A stretch of 36,415 nt of DNA, taken from contig JAHEKJ010000026.1 in NCBI GenBank assembly GCA_024638385.1, positions 1-36,415 on the forward strand, given 5' to 3'. Each line of letters starts with the position of its first letter. The first letter of the stretch is position 1. Shown piece after piece: positions 1-8,103 of the stretch. The position numbers and the translations under genes were made by a program. A model generated the notes under the pieces. The model made no database searches and was not told the DNA's origin. It was given only the letters and a program-made list of their open reading frames with translations. The DNA comes from Gammaproteobacteria bacterium (GTDB lineage: Bacteria; Pseudomonadota; Gammaproteobacteria; GCA-001735895).

Positions 1-1404
1 AACCGGCTGGCCCACGCGCTGGTCGTCGATCTCGGCATCGAGCCCGGCAACCGCGTGCTGATCCGCTCGGCCAACAACCCGGCGATGGTCGCCTGCTGGC
101 TGGCCGCGACCAAGGCCGGCGCGGTGGTCGTCAACACGATGCCGATGCTGCGCGCGGGCGAACTCGCCAAGATCGTCGACAAGGCCGAAATCACGCACGC
201 GCTGTGCGACACCCGGCTGATGGACGAAATCGTCGCCTGCGCCAAGAACAGCAAGTTTCTGAAATCCGTCGTCGGCTTCGACGGCACGTCGAATCACGAC
301 GCCGAGCTCGATCGGCTGGCGCTGGAAAAGCCGGTGACCTTCGACGCGGTCAGGACCGGCCGCGACGACGTCGCGCTGCTCGGCTTCACCAGCGGCACGA
401 CCGGCGTGCCGAAGGCGACGATGCATTTCCACCGCGATCTGCTGATCATCGCCGACGGTTACGCCCGGGAAGTTCTCGGCGTTACGCCCGACGACGTCTT
501 CGTCGGCTCGCCGCCGCTCGCGTTCACCTTCGGCCTCGGCGGGCTGGCCGTGTTCCCGCTGCGCTTCGGCGCGACCGCGACGCTGCTCGAGAACGCGTCG
601 CCGCCGAACCTGATCGAGATCATCGAGAAATACCGCGCGACGGTCTGCTTCACCGCGCCGACCGCGTACCGCGTGATGCTGCGCGCGATGGACGAGGGCG
701 CGGACCTGTCGAGCCTGCGCGCCGCGGTGTCGGCCGGCGAGACGCTGCCGGCGCCGGTCTACGAGGAGTGGATGCAGAAAACCGGCAAACCGATGCTCGA
801 CGGCATCGGCTCGACCGAGATGTTGCACATTTTCATCTCCAACCGATTCGACGACCACCGGCCGGCGTGCACCGGCAAGCCGGTGACCGGCTACGAGGCG
901 CGCATCATCGACGACGACGGCAACGACCTGCCGGCTGGCGAAATCGGGCGGCTCGCGGTGCGCGGCCCGACCGGTTGCCGCTACCTCGCCGACGAGCGCC
1001 AGCGCGACTATATCTGCGACGGCTGGAACGTGACCGGCGACAGCTTCACGATGGATGCGGACGGTTATCTGCACTTCGCCGCGCGCAGCGACGACATGAT
1101 CATCTCGTCGGGTTACAACATCGCCGGTCCCGAGGTCGAGGCCGCGCTGCTTGCGCACGAGGCCGTGGCCGAATGCGCGGTCATAGGCGTGCCGCACGAG
1201 GAGCGCGGCCAGATCGTCGAGGCGCACGTCGTGCTTACCGACGGTCACGAACCCGGCGAAGCTACCGTCAAGCTTCTGCAGGACCACGTCAAGGCGACGA
1301 TCGCGCCGTACAAGTATCCGCGCAGCGTGCGCTTCATCGATGCGTTGCCGAAGACCCAGACCGGCAAGATCCAGCGCTTCAAATTGAGAGAGGAAGCGAT
1401 ATGA
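1..1404 (+). CDS. AMP-dependent acyl/aryl-CoA ligase, 5' end missing (2-aminobenzoate/benzoate-CoA ligase type)
   Basis: The frame is open from the first base, so the N-terminus lies outside the window. About 467 residues are visible of a family that usually has 520-550. The adenylate-forming P-loop TSGTTGVPKA is present, followed by GIGSTE (A5-type motif), the GDS...DGYLHFAARSDDMI hinge region, and a C-terminal lid ending PKTQTGKIQRFKLR with the catalytic Lys of the PxxxxGK motif. Such enzymes activate a carboxylate with ATP and load it onto CoA in the cytosol. The overall pattern looks like the 2-aminobenzoate/benzoate-CoA ligase group, which in other bacteria sits with RidA-family and CoA-thioester aromatic degradation genes. 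The overlapping RidA gene and the nearby beta-oxidation pair fit that. Substrate is inferred, not shown. The stop overlaps the next start (ATGA at 1401-1404), implying translational coupling. Confidence 0.85.
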   Translation, partial: NRLAHALVVDLGIEPGNRVLIRSANNPAMVACWLAATKAGAVVVNTMPMLRAGELAKIVDKAEITHALCDTRLMDEIVACAKNSKFLKSVVGFDGTSNHDAELDRLALEKPVTFDAVRTGRDDVALLGFTSGTTGVPKATMHFHRDLLIIADGYAREVLGVTPDDVFVGSPPLAFTFGLGGLAVFPLRFGATATLLENASPPNLIEIIEKYRATVCFTAPTAYRVMLRAMDEGADLSSLRAAVSAGETLPAPVYEEWMQKTGKPMLDGIGSTEMLHIFISNRFDDHRPACTGKPVTGYEARIIDDDGNDLPAGEIGRLAVRGPTGCRYLADERQRDYICDGWNVTGDSFTMDADGYLHFAARSDDMIISSGYNIAGPEVEAALLAHEAVAECAVIGVPHEERGQIVEAHVVLTDGHEPGEATVKLLQDHVKATIAPYKYPRSVRFIDALPKTQTGKIQRFKLREEAI

Positions 1405-1823
1405 ACAGTCATGACGCCGAATCGCGGCATCGGACAATTCAGCCGCAGGACTGGGCGCCGGCCAGGGGCTACGCCAACGGCGTGCTCGCCGATAACGGCG
1501 TGCTTTACGTCGGCGGCCAGATCGGCTGGAACGCCGATAAGGTCTTCGAAAGCCACGATTTCATCGGCCAGATGCGCCAGGCCCTCGACAACGTACGCAC
1601 GGTCGTCGAAGCCGCCGGCGGCGAGGTCGGCGACATCACGCGGCTGACCTGGTACATCACCGACAAGCGCGAGTACCTCGCGCGCCAGCGCGAAGTGGGC
1701 GAGGTTTACCGGCAGGTCTTCGGTCGGCATTTCCCGGCGATGGCGATGGTCGTCGTCGCCGGCCTGATCGAGGACGACGCGCTCGTCGAGATCGAGGCCA
1801 CCGCGGTGCTGGCGACGAGGTAA
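1401..1823 (+). CDS. RidA/YjgF-family protein lacking the catalytic arginine
   Basis: The protein has 140 residues. The start is the ATG that overlaps the stop of the ligase gene; there is no other good start. It has the YjgF/YER057c/UK114 layout: a GVLYVGGQIGWNAD strand, a helix with QMRQALDNVRTVVEAAGG, and the end LVEIEATAVLATR. RidA proteins form trimers and the archetype hydrolyses reactive enamines/imines from PLP enzymes. The archetype needs an Arg (Arg105 in E. coli) in a PARxxV context; here the same place reads FPAMAMVVVAG, with Met instead of Arg. It is therefore probably not an imine deaminase but one of the divergent RidA subgroups often found in catabolic operons. Coupling to the ligase suggests a role in the same aromatic pathway, which is inference. 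Confidence 0.85.
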   Translation: MNSHDAESRHRTIQPQDWAPARGYANGVLADNGVLYVGGQIGWNADKVFESHDFIGQMRQALDNVRTVVEAAGGEVGDITRLTWYITDKREYLARQREVGEVYRQVFGRHFPAMAMVVVAGLIEDDALVEIEATAVLATR

Positions 1824-1950
1824 CGCCTGGACACCCGCCGATCGAGCGTGGCAGTTCAGCCCTGTAAAATCACCAGGCAGGGCGATGGGTCGCGCAAAAC
1901 CCGAACGAAAGCGTGTCGCGTCGACGCCGGCGCAACCGCGGACGGCCGTG

Positions 1951-2126
1951 AGCATATTTATTAAACTTTACATAATATACATTATGCGCAGTTAAGACCA
2001 AAGGCTGGAATGAATAGGCTAAAGTCGTAATCGTTTAGCGAATTATAAGTTTCAATTCAAAACTGTTAAATCTTGGTTTAAGATTCGTTTTTTTCGGTTA
2101 TAGTCTTGCTTCCCGCAAGGTCGAGG
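1951..2126 (+). promoter_or_regulatory. AT-rich control region upstream of the thiolase/FadJ-like pair, with two inverted repeats
   Basis: The 309-bp gap 1824-2132 has no convincing gene. Its second half is strikingly AT-rich against the surrounding DNA. Two short perfect inverted repeats are visible: CATAAT-4nt-ATTATG at 1971-1986 and AATCTT-5nt-AAGATT at 2069-2085. A possible -10 box TATAGT sits at 2099-2104 with only a weak -35 (TTTAAG, 2077-2082, spacer 16) overlapping the second repeat. A GAGG ribosome binding site at 2123-2126 precedes the ATG at 2133. An operator over the -35 would suit a fatty-acid-responsive repressor, but neither repeat matches an operator I recognise. Confidence 0.5.
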
Positions 2127-2132
2127 ATCGAC

Positions 2133-3440
2133 ATGGCGACAGCCACCCAGAAGTACGCAAAACCCGTATTCATCGTCGACGGTAATCGCACGCCGTTTCT
2201 CAAGGCGCGCGGCAAACCGGGCCCGTTCAAACACGCCGACCTCGGCATCTACGCGTCGCGGCCGCTGCTGCTGCGCATGCCGTTCGAGCCGACCGAGTTC
2301 GACGAAGTCATCTTCGGCGCGACCATGCCGGGCCCCGACGAAGCCAATATCGCGCGCGTGGTCGCGCTCAGGCTCGGCTGCGGCGACCACGTGCCGGCCT
2401 ACACGGTGCAGCGCAACTGCGCGTCGGGCATGCAGGCGCTCGACAACGCGGCGATGTCGATCGCCAGCGGCCGTTCGGAACTGGTGCTCGCCGGCGGCAT
2501 CGAATCGATGAGCCACGCGCCGCTGCTTTTCCACCCGAAAATGGTCGACTGGCTCGCCGCCTGGTGGGCCGCCAGGTCGATCGGCGAGCGACTCAAACTG
2601 CTCGGTCGCTTCAGCCCGCGTTACCTGGCGCCGGTGATCGCGCTGCTGAAAGGCCTGACCGACCCGGTCGTCGGACTCAACATGGGACAAACCGCCGAAA
2701 AGATCGCGCATCGGTTCGGCATCACGCGCGAGCAAATGGACGAATTCGCACTCGCCAGTCACCGGCGGTTGCACCAGGCGCAACAGGATGGCGCGCTCGA
2801 CGAGGTCGTGCCGCTGTACGACGACAAGGGCAACCTCTACGATCACGACGACGGCGTGCGTCCGGATTCTTCGCTCGACAAGCTGGCCAAACTGCGCCCC
2901 GCTTTCGACAAGCCCTACGGCCTGGTCACGCCCGGCAACAGCGCGCAGATAACCGACGGCGCCGCGGCGCTCGTGCTGGCGAGCGAGGCCGCGGTGAAAA
3001 AATACGATCTGCCGGTGCTCGCGCGCCTCGTGAGCTGCAAATGGGCCGCGCTGACACCGGCCGAGATGGGACTCGGCCCGGCGCATGCGATCGCGCCGCT
3101 GCTCGAGGGAATGCGGCTCGAACCCGGGCAAATCGATTACTGGGAAATCAACGAGGCTTTCGCCGCGCAGGTACTCGCCGTGCTGGCGGCGCTGAAGGAC
3201 GATGAATATTGCCGGCAGCATCTCGGCCTGCGCTCGGCGGTCGGCGAAATTCCGCACGAAAGGCTCAATATCCACGGCGGCGGCGTCAGCCTCGGCCACC
3301 CGGTTGGCGCCAGCGGCGCGCGCATCGTGCTGCACCTGGCGCGGGTGCTCGAGCAGCAAAAGGCTGACCGGGGGATCGCGTCGCTATGCATCGGCGGCGG
3401 CCAGGGGGGCGCGATGCTGATCGAGCGGGAGGCCGCATGA
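2133..3440 (+). CDS. fadI: Acetyl-CoA C-acyltransferase (3-ketoacyl-CoA thiolase), FadI-like
   Basis: The protein has 435 residues. An upstream in-frame start exists, but the ATG at 2133 follows a GAGG site and gives the normal thiolase N-terminus (VFIVDGNRTPF). The nucleophilic Cys96 lies in QRNCASGMQA. The His motif GGGVSLGHPVGASGAR and the second Cys in SLCIGGGQGGA near the C-terminus are both intact, as is NEAFAAQ. The enzyme cleaves 3-ketoacyl-CoA with CoA to acetyl-CoA and a shortened acyl-CoA. The stop overlaps the start of the FadJ-like gene (ATGA at 3437-3440), the usual fadI-fadJ arrangement for the two subunits of a beta-oxidation complex. Chain-length specificity cannot be read from sequence. 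Assignment to the FadI rather than FadA group rests on length and partner. Confidence 0.9.
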   Translation: MATATQKYAKPVFIVDGNRTPFLKARGKPGPFKHADLGIYASRPLLLRMPFEPTEFDEVIFGATMPGPDEANIARVVALRLGCGDHVPAYTVQRNCASGMQALDNAAMSIASGRSELVLAGGIESMSHAPLLFHPKMVDWLAAWWAARSIGERLKLLGRFSPRYLAPVIALLKGLTDPVVGLNMGQTAEKIAHRFGITREQMDEFALASHRRLHQAQQDGALDEVVPLYDDKGNLYDHDDGVRPDSSLDKLAKLRPAFDKPYGLVTPGNSAQITDGAAALVLASEAAVKKYDLPVLARLVSCKWAALTPAEMGLGPAHAIAPLLEGMRLEPGQIDYWEINEAFAAQVLAVLAALKDDEYCRQHLGLRSAVGEIPHERLNIHGGGVSLGHPVGASGARIVLHLARVLEQQKADRGIASLCIGGGQGGAMLIEREAA

Positions 3441-5746
3441 GCCCGAATATCGTCGACTGGAAAAGCCATCGCGACGACGATGGCATTCTGTGGCTGGTCC
3501 TCGACAAGCAGGACAGCGACACCAATACGCTTTCGGTCAGCGTGCTCGAACAGCTCGACGCGTTGCTCGACGAGATCGAGAAAGATTTACCGAAAGCGGT
3601 GATCTTCCGCTCGGGCAAGCAATCGGGCTTCATCGCCGGCGCCGACGTCAACGAGTTCCTCGAAGTCACGTCGACCCAGGAAGCGCTGATCATGATCAAG
3701 CGCGGGCAGACCCTGTTCAGCCGCATCGAGGCGCTCGAGTGCGCGACGGTCGCGCTGATCGAAGGGTTTTGCATGGGCGGCGGCACCGAGCTCGCGCTCG
3801 CCTGCGACTACCGCGTTGCGCTCGACGACCGCCGCACCAAGATCGGCCTGCCCGAGGTCAAGCTCGGCATCCATCCGGCCTACGGCGGCGTCGTGCGCGC
3901 GACCGCGATCGTCAATCCGATCCATTCGCTCGAGATGATGCTGTCGGGGCGCGCGCTGTCGGCGCGCCGGGCGAAGGCCATCGGGCTGGTCGACGCGGCC
4001 CAGCCCGAGCGCCAGGTCGAGCGCGCCGCGCGCCAGATCGCGACGCGCAAACCGAAAAAACAATCGATGCCGCTGGCCGGCAATGCCCTGTCGTTGCCCG
4101 GAATTCGCCATCTGCTCGCCGCCTACATGAAGAATCAGGTCGCGAAAAAGGCGCCGCGACAGCACTACCCTGCTCCCTACGCGATCCTCGACGTGTGGGC
4201 GAATTACTACGGTTCGCGCAAGCGCATGATGGAAGAGGAAGCCAACTCGGTCGCGCGCCTGATCCAGGGCGACAAGGTGCGCAACCTGATCCGGGTATTC
4301 TTCCTGCAACAGCGGCTCAAGGGGCTTGGCGACAAAAAAGCCTTTGCGCCGCGCCACGTGCACGTGATCGGCGCCGGCACGATGGGCGGCGACATCGCGG
4401 CCTGGTGCGCGCTGCGCGGATTCGGCGTCACGCTGCAGGATCGCGAGGCGAAGTATCTCGGCAACGCTTTCAAACGCGCGCATCAACTTTACGGGAAACG
4501 CCTCAAATCGCCGGCCGAGCGCAACGCCGCGCTCGACCGGCTGATACCCGACGTGCCCGGCGACGGCGTGCGCCGCGCCGACGTCGTCATCGAGGCGATC
4601 TTCGAGAACGTCGAGGCCAAGCACGCGATCTACGCCGACATCGCGCCGCGCATGCGCCCCGACGCGGTGCTTGCGACCAATACCTCGAGCATCCCGCTGG
4701 AGACGCTGGCGACGGTCCTCGACGAGCCGGACCGGCTGGTCGGCATCCATTTCTTCAACCCGGTCGCGATGATGCCGCTGGTCGAGATCGTGCAAACCGG
4801 TTCCTCGTCCGAACGCGCCGTGCAGCAGGCGATCGCGTTCACCCAGCATATTGGCAAGTTGCCGTTGCCGGTCAGGAGCTCGCCCGGCTTTCTCGTCAAT
4901 CGAATCCTGATGCCGTATCTCGTCGAGGCGTTCCTGCTCTACGACGAGGGTGTCCCGGCCGAGGCCATCGACAAGGCGGCGACCGATTTCGGCATGCCAA
5001 TGGGCCCGGTCGAGCTCGCCGACACGGTCGGTCTCGACATCTGCCAGTCGGTCGCCGACAACCTGTCGCAAGCCTTCGGCATCGATTTACCCAAAGGGCT
5101 CAAACGCTTCGTCGACGCGGGCAAGCTCGGCAAGAAATCGGGCGAAGGTTTCTACCGCTACAAGAACGGCAAGGCGGTCAGGGACCGCGACGCCGATCTC
5201 GGCGACCAGAAGCTGATCCAGCAGCGCCTGATCTACCGCTTTCTGAACGAGGCCGCGGCCTGTCTCGACGAGGGTATCGTCGCCGACCGTGACCTGCTCG
5301 ATGCCGGCATCATCTTCGGCACCGGTTTCGCGCCGTTTCGCGGCGGCCCTATGAACTACTGTCTCGAACTCGGCGTCGACGCGGTAGTACAGACCCTCGG
5401 CGAACTCGAGACGCGCTACGGCGAGCGATTCAAGGCGGTCAAGGGCTGGGCAAAACTGAAGTCGGGGAAATCCGCGACGACGAAATCGGCGCCGGAAGAA
5501 TCGGCTTCGGCCACGGCCGCCGCGAAACCAAAGGCCGGCAAGAGCAAGCAGGCAGCGACCGGTAAAAAAGCCGCGAAGCGCAAGCGGGCCGCGCCGCGCG
5601 CCAAGAGCGCAAAGCGCAAATCCGCCAGCAAGGCGACCCGAAAGTCGCAAGCAACCGAAGCCGCAAAGCCGACCAGTGACGTCGAAGGCGCAAGCGATGC
5701 GGGGCGATCGCCGACCGCGGACGGCACCGGGGACGCGAAAGCCTGA
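3437..5746 (+). CDS. fadJ: FadJ-like multifunctional enoyl-CoA hydratase / 3-hydroxyacyl-CoA dehydrogenase with a basic C-terminal tail
   Basis: The protein has 769 residues; it starts at the ATG overlapping the thiolase stop. The N-terminal crotonase domain (about 1-190) carries Glu118 in GGGTELALACDYR and Glu140 in LPEVKLGIHP, the two hydratase glutamates. A 3-hydroxyacyl-CoA dehydrogenase domain follows: the NAD loop IGAGTMGG at about 311-318, NTSS at 415-418, catalytic His438 in GIHFFNPV, then the C-terminal dehydrogenase helices to about 670. The enzyme hydrates enoyl-CoA and oxidises the hydroxyacyl-CoA for the upstream thiolase. It is odd in having about 95 extra residues (roughly 675-769) of Lys/Ala/Ser-rich low complexity, resembling histone-H1-like or AlgP tails, where FadJ proteins normally end near 715. 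The tail uses the same reading frame without interruption, so it is a true extension of this ORF. Confidence 0.92.
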   Translation: MSPNIVDWKSHRDDDGILWLVLDKQDSDTNTLSVSVLEQLDALLDEIEKDLPKAVIFRSGKQSGFIAGADVNEFLEVTSTQEALIMIKRGQTLFSRIEALECATVALIEGFCMGGGTELALACDYRVALDDRRTKIGLPEVKLGIHPAYGGVVRATAIVNPIHSLEMMLSGRALSARRAKAIGLVDAAQPERQVERAARQIATRKPKKQSMPLAGNALSLPGIRHLLAAYMKNQVAKKAPRQHYPAPYAILDVWANYYGSRKRMMEEEANSVARLIQGDKVRNLIRVFFLQQRLKGLGDKKAFAPRHVHVIGAGTMGGDIAAWCALRGFGVTLQDREAKYLGNAFKRAHQLYGKRLKSPAERNAALDRLIPDVPGDGVRRADVVIEAIFENVEAKHAIYADIAPRMRPDAVLATNTSSIPLETLATVLDEPDRLVGIHFFNPVAMMPLVEIVQTGSSSERAVQQAIAFTQHIGKLPLPVRSSPGFLVNRILMPYLVEAFLLYDEGVPAEAIDKAATDFGMPMGPVELADTVGLDICQSVADNLSQAFGIDLPKGLKRFVDAGKLGKKSGEGFYRYKNGKAVRDRDADLGDQKLIQQRLIYRFLNEAAACLDEGIVADRDLLDAGIIFGTGFAPFRGGPMNYCLELGVDAVVQTLGELETRYGERFKAVKGWAKLKSGKSATTKSAPEESASATAAAKPKAGKSKQAATGKKAAKRKRAAPRAKSAKRKSASKATRKSQATEAAKPTSDVEGASDAGRSPTADGTGDAKA

Positions 5747-5880
5747 ATTCGGTAATCACCGAGGCGCCCCAGATGAGCAGATGCCCGCGCCGGATGCCGT
5801 GACCCGAGTCAGGCCGCACCGCCCTGCTCCTCGGATTCTCGCCAACGCCGCCTGATCGGTCCGGCAGCGGCTCGCGTGGG

Positions 5881-6654
5881 CTAGTCGAGTCCGAACAGGC
5901 GACTGGCGTTGGCGAAGGTCGCGGCGGCGAGTTCGTCGAGTGGCTCGTCACGAATCTCGGCGAGCTTTTCCGCAACCAGCCGCACGCGTCCCGGGTGATT
6001 CGGCTTGCCGCGGTGCGGCGCCGGTGACAGCCACGGCGAGTCGGTCTCGATCAGCAATCGCTCGAGCGGAATCCGGCGCGCCATGTCACGCACGTTTTGC
6101 GCCTGGCCAAACGTCACGATGCCCGAGATCGAAATGTAGAAATTCAGCTCGATCGCGGCGCGCGCCATCTCCCAGTCCTCGGTAAAGCAGTGCAGTACGC
6201 CGCCGACTTCGGCGGCTTGCTGCCGGCGCAGGATATCGAGCGTGTCGTCACGCGCGGCGCGGGTGTGAACCACCAGCGGCAACCTGCATTCACGCGCCGC
6301 GGCGATGTGCGTGACGAAGCGCTCGCGCTGCCAGTCGGGCGCGTCGGGCTGGTGGAAATAATCGAGTCCGGTCTCGCCGATGGCGACGACCTTGTCGCGT
6401 TGCGCGAGCCGGCACAGCTCGTCGACGGTCGGTTCGCGCACGTCGGCATAGTCGGGATGTACCCCCGCGGTGCACCAGACCTGCGGCAGGCCGGCGACGC
6501 GCGCGTGCATCGCTTCGAAGCTGTCGAGATCGACGCCGATGCAGACCATGCGCGTGACGCCTTCGGCCGCGATCGTGTCGATCAGGCAGTCGAAATCACC
6601 TTCGTAATCGGCAAGATCGATGCGATCGAGATGGCAATGCGAATCGAAGAACAC
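5881..6654 (-). CDS. tatD: TatD-family metal-dependent hydrolase/DNase
   Basis: The protein has 257 residues, the standard length for TatD/YcfH. The start MFFDSHCHLD gives the HxH metal pair at His6/His8 at once. Further motifs include AIGETGLDYF, LPLVVHTRAA, GGVLHCFTED and LLIETDSPWL, all metal-site strands of the TIM-barrel amidohydrolase fold. Members act as Mg-dependent 3'-5' nucleases or related hydrolases in the cytosol. It is the last gene of the leftward fabD-to-tatD run, 106 bp downstream of pilZ, a position conserved next to tmk-holB in gammaproteobacteria. The precise member (TatD versus YcfH type) is inferred from that context. Confidence 0.92.
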   Translation of the reverse strand: MFFDSHCHLDRIDLADYEGDFDCLIDTIAAEGVTRMVCIGVDLDSFEAMHARVAGLPQVWCTAGVHPDYADVREPTVDELCRLAQRDKVVAIGETGLDYFHQPDAPDWQRERFVTHIAAARECRLPLVVHTRAARDDTLDILRRQQAAEVGGVLHCFTEDWEMARAAIELNFYISISGIVTFGQAQNVRDMARRIPLERLLIETDSPWLSPAPHRGKPNHPGRVRLVAEKLAEIRDEPLDELAAATFANASRLFGLD

Positions 6655-6760
6655 GGCTTTGGCGGTAGTGACGAGACGGTCGGAATTTTACCGTTTGCGC
6701 GGCTTGTGGTGATAGCGGCGGGAACCGAAAACTTGCGATGGTCGCCAGTTCGAGGCGAGG

Positions 6761-7108
6761 CTACATCGTATGCGTCGGTCGATCGGCCTGCAGCGCGCCG
6801 GCGAGGTAGCCCTCGATCTTGTTGCGCGTGGTGCCGTTGTCCTGCGCGCTGAACTGCACGCCGATGCCGGCGGCCTTGTTGCTCTGCGCACCCTGCGGCG
6901 TGACCCAGATGATCTTGCCCGCGACCGGCAGGCGTTCCTTGTCGTCCATCAGCGACAGCAGCATGAAGACTTCGTCGCCCAGCGAGTATTGCTTGTTGGT
7001 CGGAATGAAGAGCCCGCCGTTCTTGATGTACGGCATGTAGGCCGCATACAACGCGCTCTTGTCCTTGATGTTCAGTGACAGTATGCCTTGACTTCCGGGC
7101 GCTCCCAT
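6761..7108 (-). CDS. pilZ: PilZ-domain type IV pilus assembly protein
   Basis: The protein has 115 residues. It begins MGAPGSQGILSLNIKDKSALYAAY, the pattern of the original PilZ of Pseudomonas/Xanthomonas, and contains a YMPYIKNGGLFIPT strand and GIGVQF near the end. Canonical c-di-GMP-binding PilZ domains have RxxxR and (D/N)xSxxG; here only NGGLF is seen at the second motif and no RxxxR, as in type IV pilus PilZ proteins that do not bind c-di-GMP. It is thought to work with PilB/FimX-type partners in pilus biogenesis. Its ATG shares one base with the holB stop (TGATG), so it is probably translationally coupled. The location between holB and tatD is the usual one in pilus-bearing gammaproteobacteria. 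Confidence 0.92.
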   Translation of the reverse strand: MGAPGSQGILSLNIKDKSALYAAYMPYIKNGGLFIPTNKQYSLGDEVFMLLSLMDDKERLPVAGKIIWVTPQGAQSNKAAGIGVQFSAQDNGTTRNKIEGYLAGALQADRPTHTM

Positions 7109-8103
7109 CAGCTCGCTCTCCGCGTGACGATTTGTTTCAATGATATTAGCACGTCTTCCAGCTGTAGTTGGAAATCGAGGTTGTTTTCGTCAACCTGTAA
7201 CCGGGGTCCGGCGCGCTGCTGCAGGCGCAGCAGTTCCCGGGCGTTTGCCGGATCGGCGCCGGCGAGCGCGCCGCCGCCGGCATCGAGGCCACTGGCCCGG
7301 AAACAGTAGGCGCGCAGGGTCAGGTCGAGCAGGCGCCGCACGGCGTCCGCGTCCTGCGCCAGCAGCGTGCGACACAGGCCGACGACGCCGACATCGCCGC
7401 GGATGAAGCGGCCGAAATTGTGCTTGAATTCGCCGACCAGGCCGGCGAAATCCCCGGCTTCGAGCTCGACGGCCACCACCGGGTCGCCGCGCGCGAAATC
7501 GAGGTAGCGAGTCGCGATGTCGGCCTCGAGACCTCGCTCCGCGAGCCAGGCGAGCGCTTCGTCCGGCCGCGGCCGACGCAGGTTCCAGCACTGGCAGCGG
7601 CTGCGCAGCGTGATCGGAACCCGTCCGGCGTTATGGGTGACGAGCAACAACAGCGTGCCGGGCGCTGGCTCTTCGAGCGTCTTCAGCAACGCATTCGCGC
7701 CGGCCCGGCTAAGACTTTCGGCCGGGTAGATCGCGGCGACCTTGAGGCGCGCATAGCGGCGCGTCAGGCCGAGGTCGTGTATCAGCTCGCGGACCTGCTC
7801 GACTTTTATGTTCTTGCTCTGCTTCTTGCTCTTCTCGTCGACTTCGAGCGTGACCAGGCCAAAGTCGGCATAGGTCCCGGCCAGCAGCAGCCGGCAAGCC
7901 TCGCAGCCGCCGCAGGGCTCCAGCCCGGCGGGCGCATCGCACAGCAGCAACATGACCAGTTGCATGACAAAGTCACCGATATCGCGTTGCCCGGCGTCGG
8001 CGAGCAGGATCGCGTGCGGTAACCGGCCGGCGGTTTTGAGCGCCAGCGCGCGCTCCAGCGTCGCGCGCTGCCACGGCAGGCTCGACGGCGCCGGCAGCGT
8101 CAT
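7108..8103 (-). CDS. holB: DNA polymerase III delta' subunit
   Basis: The protein has 331 residues, starting MTLPAPSSLPWQRATLERAL; this ATG overlaps the tmk stop (ATGA), so a longer upstream reading frame is not used. It has the clamp-loader AAA+ layout: a zinc module with CDAPAGLEPCGGCEACRLL, then KVAAIYPAESLSRAGANALLKTLEEP (the typical delta' walker-B/sensor region) and RVPITLRSRCQCW (SRC motif providing the arginine finger to the neighbouring subunit). As in other HolB proteins, a normal Walker A P-loop is not apparent. It is part of the clamp loader that opens the beta sliding clamp at the replication fork. It lies between tmk and pilZ. Confidence 0.93.
   Translation of the reverse strand: MTLPAPSSLPWQRATLERALALKTAGRLPHAILLADAGQRDIGDFVMQLVMLLLCDAPAGLEPCGGCEACRLLLAGTYADFGLVTLEVDEKSKKQSKNIKVEQVRELIHDLGLTRRYARLKVAAIYPAESLSRAGANALLKTLEEPAPGTLLLLVTHNAGRVPITLRSRCQCWNLRRPRPDEALAWLAERGLEADIATRYLDFARGDPVVAVELEAGDFAGLVGEFKHNFGRFIRGDVGVVGLCRTLLAQDADAVRRLLDLTLRAYCFRASGLDAGGGALAGADPANARELLRLQQRAGPRLQVDENNLDFQLQLEDVLISLKQIVTRRAS

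Noticed and set aside
2052-3359. A 435-codon minus-strand frame opposite the thiolase
   Set aside because: Arg/Ala/His-rich antisense shadow of an intact thiolase, running through its promoter.
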